NCBI GenBank assembly: GCA_905201565.1
Contig: CAJKOS010000051.1
Location: forward strand, 1-10,881
DNA length: 10,881 bases
Reading direction: 5' to 3'
From: an uncultured Erysipelotrichaceae bacterium
GTDB taxonomy: Bacteria; Bacillota_I; Bacilli_A; Erysipelotrichales; Erysipelotrichaceae
In this document: positions 6,608-10,881 of the stretch, piece by piece
How the letters are laid out: each line of letters opens with the position of its first letter
Numbering within the stretch: position 1 is the stretch's first letter
Position numbers and translations under genes: made by a program
Notes under the pieces: model-generated
Seen by the model: only the letters and a program-made list of their open reading frames with translations
Databases searched by the model: none
Told to the model about the DNA's origin: nothing

Positions 6608-7161
6608 AGATAAAAATCATTGTGTTGAATGGAAGCCCTAGGCCTAATGGAAATACCGTTAAGATAGTAGATGCATTTGTAAAAGGCGCTAATGAGGCAG
6701 GAAATCATGTGGAAGCTGTCAATGTATGCAGGAAGAGTATTGCTGGATGTCTAGCTTGTGAATATTGTCATCAGAAAGGGTCAGACCATGAGAGACAGTG
6801 TGTGCAGAAGGATGACATGCAGGAAGTATATCCGCTGCTTGATGAGGCGGAGATGATCGTATTGGCTTCACCTATTTACTACCACAGTATTCCCGGCCAG
6901 TTACAATGTGCAATCAATCGCATCTATGCATTGGATAAGCCAAAGCACCTGAAGAAGGCGGCGCTGATTCTTTCTTCTGGAAGCAACCATGTCTACAGTG
7001 GTGCGATCTATGAATATCAGAATTCCTTTTAAAACTATCTCCATCTGTATGATATGGGAATATAGTCGGCATATGGTAAGGAAAATGGCTCATTAGAAAA
7101 ATTGGAAGAACTGTATCAGTTTGGAAAAAGCCTTAAGGCAGTTGAAAACATACCGGAATAA
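6604..7161 (+). pseudogene. NAD(P)H-dependent flavin reductase / iron-sulfur flavoprotein-like, two in-frame stops
   Basis: The frame starts at an ATG overlapping the lipoprotein stop and encodes a flavodoxin-fold oxidoreductase of the NADPH-dependent FMN reductase superfamily. The N-terminal FMN phosphate-binding motif is LNGSPRPNGNT (8-18). A cysteine cluster CLACEYC (49-55) with a later Cys in RQCVQKDDM (65-73) is of the kind seen in iron-sulfur flavoproteins. ASPIYYHSIPGQLQCAINR (89-107) is the second flavin-site region. Residue 142 is followed by TAA (7030-7032), but the same frame continues with family-like sequence NYLHLYDMGI, meets TAG (7063-7065), then runs SAYGKENGSLEKLEELYQFG to a final TAA at 7159-7161. 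The full 185-codon span matches the family length of about 180. Two point nonsense mutations, not a frameshift, explain this; the 142-residue product would lack its C-terminal helix region. Confidence 0.82.
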
Positions 7162-7199
7162 CCTGATGAAATGGGTGCGCAAATTCTTTTGTACAGTGT

Positions 7200-7622
7200 C
7201 TAAAATGTATTATCCATGCATTGGATAAATGCTTTCAATGACGGATTTCTTTTTGTAGTGCGGTAATAGATGCCAAATGACATGGGTGCGGCATTTTCAA
7301 AAGGAACTTTAACAATCTGTTCTGCGTCTTTTACAAAGTAATCCGGCAATATGGAAATGCCGATACCTGAAGCTACAAGTGTATTGATGGCTTCCACAGT
7401 GTCACAGAAATAGAAGTCATGTGGCGGACGGTCTTCCATGAGGAAGGCATGCAGGTGCAGGATGGGGACAGGCGCATTGCTTTGGGGGAAAATGGCTAGT
7501 TTTTCGTGTTTAAGATCTTTCTGGAAGATCTTTTCCTTTTGTGCCAGAGGGTTGTTTTTGTGGACAACAACCAAAGGGACCAGTGCTACTTCATGATATG
7601 TGCCATGAACTTTAACACATAA
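7200..7622 (-). pseudogene. LysR-type regulator remnant (C-terminal effector domain only)
   Basis: Reading the minus strand, about 140 codons resemble the second half of the LysR substrate-binding domain. It starts near CVKVHGTYHEVALVPLVVVH, then HKNNPLAQKE, then NTLVASGIGISILPDYFV, which holds the conserved GxGISxLPxYxV pattern, and ends KAFIQCMDNTF with TAG at 7200-7202. Intact LysR proteins are about 290-300 residues with an N-terminal winged-helix; that half and part of the first effector subdomain are absent. The only possible start near 7574 is a TTG inside a conserved beta-strand, so it is not a true start. Similarity stops at about 7620, next to a transposon-end hairpin, and no lysR N-terminus appears beyond it. 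The remnant lies convergent to the broken flavin reductase gene. A regulator of this reductase locus is possible but not shown. Confidence 0.8.
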
Positions 7623-7634
7623 TAAAGCAAGAAC

Positions 7635-7657
7635 CCCCCACCTCTACAGGTGGTGGG
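7635..7657 (-). repeat. Subterminal hairpin, presumed right end of the IS relic
   Basis: The imperfect palindrome CCCCCACCT-CTAC-AGGTGGTGGG has a stem of 6 bp, a bulged T at 7654, then 3 more bp. It adjoins the point where lysR similarity ends (about 7620). Confidence 0.7.
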
Positions 7658-7847
7658 ATGAATTGCGACTGGCTTAGTTTTGTCGTGCCGATTAGAATCA
7701 AGGAATAACATGACTATATCTATTAAAAGAGATGATTGTGCTGTTTTGATAGGGGCAAAAGAGGCGCTATTCTTGTAATGACTATTTATAGCTTGTATAA
7801 TTAATAATAAAAAGACACAGTTCTGCAGTGTTGTTTGGAAATAGAAA

Positions 7848-7864
7848 CTACCCGTCACGGGTAG
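7848..7864. repeat. Hairpin, presumed left end of the IS relic
   Basis: A perfect 7-bp stem CTACCCG (7848-7854) / CGGGTAG (7858-7864) with loop TCA. It is followed by a GGGCGGGGG tract and a run of A (7873-7878), so on the minus strand the hairpin is preceded by a T-run and C-tract. Confidence 0.7.
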
Positions 7865-7924
7865 GGCGGGGGAAAAAAGTTTGTACTATCCTAAAAAGGA
7901 AACGTGTTTGGGGAAACTGAGCAC

Positions 7925-7944
7925 AGAGGTTCTTGGAAGCCTCT
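7925..7944 (+). other. Small hairpin upstream of the solute-binding protein gene
   Basis: AGAGGTTC (7925-7932) can pair with GAA-G-CCTCT (7936-7944) with one bulged base and loop TTG. There is no proper T-tract afterwards (GGCTTTATG), so it is not a convincing terminator; it may be a leader structure. No clear promoter for the next gene is visible; TAAAAT (7963-7968) lies too close to the ribosome binding site. Confidence 0.3.
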
Positions 7945-7986
7945 GGCTTTATGCGATACAGCTAAAATATGAAGGGGGATGAACCT

Positions 7987-9351
7987 ATGAAACAAAGGAA
8001 GCTCATTATTTTATTGACTGCAGTGGCATTGTTCTGTACAGGCTGTTCCGGCACGGCAAAAAAAGAAGAGACGCCAACCACCATCACAGTCTGGCACGTC
8101 TATGGCGGGCAGACCGATTCCCCGCTCAACGATCTGATCGATGAGTTCAACCAAACGGTGGGAAAAGAGCAGCAGATCAATGTGCAGGTCACCTCCGTGT
8201 CCAACAGCAACACGATCCACGAGCTGGTGCTGGCTGCTGCCAACGGAGAACCGGGAGCAGCGGAGCTGCCCGATATCTTCAGTTCCTATCCCAAGACGGT
8301 GATGGCGCTGCCCGACGACAGCATTCTGGTGGACTATCAGGACTACTTCAGCGAGGAAGAATTGTCTGCTTTCATCCCGGCTTTCATGGAAGAAGGGATG
8401 GTCAATGACCGCCTGGTTGTCCTTCCTGTGGCAAAATCCACAGAGATCATGTTCATCAACCAGACCATCTTTGACCGGTTTTCTCAGGCAACCGGGGTGA
8501 CGCTGGAGGATCTGGATACTTGGGAAGGGCTTTTCAAGGCGGCAGAGGTCTATGCGGACTGGACTGACGCTCAGACGCCGGATATTCCGGGCGACGCCAA
8601 GTCCATGTTCGTCCACGACTACTATTTCAACTACTTCCAGGTGGGGGCGGAATCCCTGGGCGAGGATTTCTTCCAGGGTGACAGGCTGGCCTTTGGCCCC
8701 GCTTTCCAGACGGCGTGGGAGCCACTGGCGCAGGCCGCGCTTCAGGGCGGCGTCTGGCTCAAGAGCGGTTACGCCACCGAATCCATCCGCACCGGTGACA
8801 GCATCGTCAGTGTGGCGTCCTCGGCCAGTATCCTCTATTACAGCGATGTGGTGACATACCCGGATAATACCTCCGAGGAGATCACCATCATCTCCCGCCC
8901 CTGTCCGGTATTTGAGAACGGGGAAAACCTGGTCATGCAGAGGGGGGTAGGCTTCTGCACCGTGCGATCTACCCCGGAGCGAGAGCAGGCCGCCGTGACC
9001 TTCCTCAAGTGGCTGACCGAACCGGAACGCAATGTGGAGTTTGTGACCCAAGCAGGCTATATGCCTGTGACCCGGGCCGCCTTCGAAAACGAGCTGCCGA
9101 AGGCCATTGAGGGATTGGAGAGCGCCAAGTACGCGTCTCTCTATCAGGCGTATCTGGATACCCAGGCAAACTATGAGTTTTATGTGCCGCCCCAGCTGGA
9201 GAGCTATCTGAGTCTGGAAACGACCCTGGAAGATCAGGTGCGCTCACAGCTTGCGCTGGGCCGTCAGGATTATCTGGAGGCTGGAGAAACCGGGTTGGAG
9301 CAGATCAGCGCAGAGCGGCTTCAGGCCTTCCGGGAGATCATGGAGCGATAA
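7987..9351 (+). CDS. Extracellular solute-binding lipoprotein (ABC family 1-like)
   Basis: From ATG 7987 the protein has 454 residues. A signal peptide, MKQRKLIILLTAVALFCTGC, ends in a lipobox-like CTGC with Cys20; position -3 is Cys, where Leu is usual, but the shape is typical of clostridial lipoproteins. The mature part starts like a family 1 periplasmic-type binding protein: TITVWHVYGGQTDSPLNDLI, then a two-lobe pattern with LPDIFSSYPKTVM, LVVLPVAKSTEIMFINQTIF, the Trp-rich TWEGLFKAAEVYADW, and the late GFCTVRSTPEREQAAVTFLKWLTEPE and AGYMPVTRAAF typical of UgpB/MalE-like proteins. The ligand cannot be told, though sugars or sugar phosphates are common. AAGGGGG (7972-7978) eight bases upstream fixes this start over ATG 7969. 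No permease genes follow; the next gene is a Cache-type sensor, so a ligand-sensing role is possible. Codons are GC-rich, unlike genes left of 7600. Confidence 0.9.
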   Translation: MKQRKLIILLTAVALFCTGCSGTAKKEETPTTITVWHVYGGQTDSPLNDLIDEFNQTVGKEQQINVQVTSVSNSNTIHELVLAAANGEPGAAELPDIFSSYPKTVMALPDDSILVDYQDYFSEEELSAFIPAFMEEGMVNDRLVVLPVAKSTEIMFINQTIFDRFSQATGVTLEDLDTWEGLFKAAEVYADWTDAQTPDIPGDAKSMFVHDYYFNYFQVGAESLGEDFFQGDRLAFGPAFQTAWEPLAQAALQGGVWLKSGYATESIRTGDSIVSVASSASILYYSDVVTYPDNTSEEITIISRPCPVFENGENLVMQRGVGFCTVRSTPEREQAAVTFLKWLTEPERNVEFVTQAGYMPVTRAAFENELPKAIEGLESAKYASLYQAYLDTQANYEFYVPPQLESYLSLETTLEDQVRSQLALGRQDYLEAGETGLEQISAERLQAFREIMER

Positions 9352-9373
9352 ACAAAAGAGAGGAGGGAACGCC

Positions 9374-10881
9374 GTGCTGAACAAGTTAAAGGAACTGCGG
9401 GTATTGAACGCTTTTGTCAAAAAGCAAAGCGTGGGTATGCAGAGAAAATTGATGCTTTACTGGGTGTCCATGATCCTGGTGGTCTTCGCGGCGGTGGTCC
9501 TCCTTCTGTCCATTGCCGGGGCCTTTTCTCAAAACGATGAGCAGCTCCATGAGGTGATGGAGCTCCATCTGCAAAACACGCAGGATAACCTGGCTGCGCA
9601 TCTGGATCGCCTGACCGCCCAGAGTTTGAATCTCTCCAAAGAACTCAGCCGTGAGATTGAAGGAGCGCTGATGCGGGAGGGCATCTCACTGCGGGAGGTC
9701 AACGATGACCCGGAGCGGCTGCTGCAATTGCAGCAGATCATGTACCCGCTGGTCAATACCACCCTTCAGACCGCCAACTGCAATGGGGCCTATGTGATTT
9801 TGGATGCCACGGCCAACACCACCCTGGCGGCGGCAGACCACTCCAGAAGCGGCATCCACCTGCGCTACTCCAACCTCAGCGCCAGCAGCCCGGTCGCCCC
9901 TACCGTGGTCTACTTCCGGGGCATCCCGGACATCGCCCGGCAGAAGGATCTGGAGCTGCACAACCGATGGAACCTGGAATTTGACACCGACCTGATCCCG
10001 GGCTGCCGGGAACTGATGGACACGTCCCTGGATCGGCCCTCGCAACGCTACTTCTGGTCCCGCCGCATCGACCTGAAGGGCACCTGGGAATCCGCCATGC
10101 TGCTCTGTGTCCCCATCGTGGGCAGCGACGGAACGGTGTACGGCGTCTGCGGCGTGGAGCTCAGCGCGCTGTATTTCCAACTATCCTATCCCGCGGTGGA
10201 GGGGCAGTTCGGCTCCGCCGTTACCGTGCTGGCTCCCGTTCAGGACAGCCGTCTCCTGCTGGCAGACGGGCTGGTGGGCAGCGTCACCGGCACCTACCTG
10301 GACAGCCAGGAGACCCTGGTCATCCATCAGGGGCGATACTATAACGAATATGACACGGGCGCCGAGAGGTACATCGGCCTGCATCAGACCATCTCCATCT
10401 CCAAGGGAGAGACGGAGGACACCGCCTGGGCCGCTACGATCCTGATCCCCCAGGACAGTTATGCGGCATACACCGCTGAAATACAAAAAACATGGATCAT
10501 TGCGGCCCTGGGACTGCTGGTGGTGCTGCTGGCCATGGTGGGCGTGATCGTGTACGCCGTCATGGTCTGGCCGGTGAATCCCACCCGGATGAAACCGGCG
10601 GAAAGCTATGAACAGCTGCGGGACACGGTGGAAAAGAAAACGGACATCCGGGTCCCCGGAGAGGACCTGCTGCCGTGGACGGTGACGGAGCGTCAGCTCC
10701 GGATGGACGGCCCCTCCCGGTTGGCCAAGGTCAGCGGCTTTGCCCTGTCCGGCACCATGGAGCGCGGCGGCGTTGCCTTCAGCGCGGAGGTCTCCGTGGG
10801 AGTCACCGGCGTTGTGGGGGATCTGCCGTCCCCGTGGGACGTGTACCGCTATGTGCCGGTGTACCTGTTCCAGAACCAGGG
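9374..10881 (+). CDS. Membrane sensor with extracellular Cache-type domain, 3' end outside window
   Basis: A GTG start at 9374 follows AGGAGG (9361-9366), 22 bases after the binding-protein stop, so the two genes are co-transcribed. The frame stays open to the window end (502 codons). A short cytoplasmic N-terminus is followed by a first membrane helix (about 27-51), a coiled extracellular helix rich in Gln, Leu and His (52-95) and a large outer region to about 372. The VPIVGSDGTVYGVCGVELS pattern at 246-264 is that of double Cache domains. A second membrane helix follows (about 374-398). Such proteins normally continue with HAMP plus a histidine kinase, GGDEF or AraC-type output. Here the sequence continues WPVNPTRMKPAESYEQLRD and then a beta-rich segment (LLPWTVTERQLRMDGPSRLA), with no output motif in the next 100 residues. 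The sensor half is well supported; the downstream half is unrecognised and may reflect a fusion or a join. Confidence 0.75.
   Translation, partial: MLNKLKELRVLNAFVKKQSVGMQRKLMLYWVSMILVVFAAVVLLLSIAGAFSQNDEQLHEVMELHLQNTQDNLAAHLDRLTAQSLNLSKELSREIEGALMREGISLREVNDDPERLLQLQQIMYPLVNTTLQTANCNGAYVILDATANTTLAAADHSRSGIHLRYSNLSASSPVAPTVVYFRGIPDIARQKDLELHNRWNLEFDTDLIPGCRELMDTSLDRPSQRYFWSRRIDLKGTWESAMLLCVPIVGSDGTVYGVCGVELSALYFQLSYPAVEGQFGSAVTVLAPVQDSRLLLADGLVGSVTGTYLDSQETLVIHQGRYYNEYDTGAERYIGLHQTISISKGETEDTAWAATILIPQDSYAAYTAEIQKTWIIAALGLLVVLLAMVGVIVYAVMVWPVNPTRMKPAESYEQLRDTVEKKTDIRVPGEDLLPWTVTERQLRMDGPSRLAKVSGFALSGTMERGGVAFSAEVSVGVTGVVGDLPSPWDVYRYVPVYLFQNQ

Larger units (their letters stand above)
7623..7915 (-). 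mobile_element. IS200/IS605-type element relic without transposase
   Basis: This gene-free stretch carries two terminal-type hairpins. The left one, 7635-7657, is a 9-bp stem CCC-CCACCT / AGGTGG-T-GGG with one bulged T and loop CTAC. Read on the minus strand it is followed by GGTTCTTGC, like the right end of TnpB-carrying IS200/IS605 elements, where the omega (re)RNA ends. The right one, 7848-7864, is CTACCCG / CGGGTAG with loop TCA, followed by a G-rich tract and A6, as at a left end. The roughly 190 bases between hold no tnpA or tnpB; a 90-codon minus-strand frame here has no transposase motif. The outer borders are approximate; the right one could lie anywhere between about 7870 and 7915. 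The family assignment rests on remembered end structure, not on a database match. Confidence 0.6.

Noticed and set aside
7030..7065. Recoding or stop readthrough of TAA and TAG in the flavin reductase
   Set aside because: Two different stops within 12 codons and no recoding signal; simple pseudogenisation is more likely.
7210..7228. Inverted repeat TTATCCA / TGGATAA with loop TGCAT as a terminator between the convergent genes
   Set aside because: It lies inside the 3' end of the lysR remnant and lacks a proper T-tract on either strand.
7586..7858. 90-codon minus-strand frame across the IS relic
   Set aside because: It runs through the terminal hairpin into the lysR remnant, has no transposase motif and no ribosome binding site that I can support.
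7969..7986. ATG at 7969 as the start of the solute-binding protein
   Set aside because: The purine-rich site AAGGGGG lies after this ATG and at the right distance from ATG 7987, which also gives a normal signal peptide.
8011..9051. 346-codon open frame on the minus strand
   Set aside because: It is antisense to the solute-binding protein gene in GC-rich DNA, where long spurious frames are common, and shows no recognisable domain.
1..10881. CRISPR array, tRNA, rRNA, toxin-antitoxin or defence system
   Set aside because: I looked for regularly spaced repeats, tRNA/rRNA signatures and defence-type domains and saw none.

Overview
The window reads as chromosomal DNA of a low-to-moderate GC Bacillota. 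The conserved order ecfA1-ecfA2-ecfT-truA-rplM-rpsI, an L13-type leader and strong purine-rich ribosome binding sites fit this. An Erysipelotrichia-like host is my best guess from protein flavour only, with low confidence. From about position 7970 to the end the base composition and codon choice change sharply to GC-rich (many CTG, GCC and CGG codons), more like a clostridial or Oscillospiraceae-type genome.

Region 1 (1-1317): the 3' end of an unrecognised protein with a very acidic linker, then a single-gene unit for a HAD-superfamily protein whose catalytic motifs are degenerate. Each gene is closed by a clear intrinsic terminator. Region 2 (1371-4891): a tightly overlapping operon for the ECF transporter energizing module (two ATPases and the transmembrane EcfT) followed by truA. 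TruA carries about 105 extra C-terminal residues. The best promoter places the transcript start only a few bases before the ecfA1 ATG. Region 3 (4909-5899): the rplM-rpsI ribosomal protein operon with a good sigma-A promoter, a structured L13-type leader and a strong terminator.

Region 4 (6044-7622): a decaying accessory stretch. A cyclophilin-like lipoprotein is preceded by a possible 7-codon leader ORF whose stop abuts the lipoprotein ATG. It overlaps a flavin reductase gene interrupted by two in-frame stops. On the opposite strand lies a LysR-type regulator that has lost its N-terminal half. Region 5 (about 7620-7915): no gene, but two hairpins that look like the ends of an IS200/IS605-type (TnpB) element without its transposase; one end truncates the lysR remnant. 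Region 6 (7987-10881): a GC-rich pair comprising an extracellular solute-binding lipoprotein and a membrane Cache-type sensor that is still open at the window end. After its second membrane segment the sensor does not continue into a recognisable signalling output domain.

No clear new defence, conflict or biosynthetic system is visible. The points most worth checking are the composition switch at the transposon relic (transfer or misassembly), the TruA extension, the odd C-terminus of the sensor, and the small regulatory structures.
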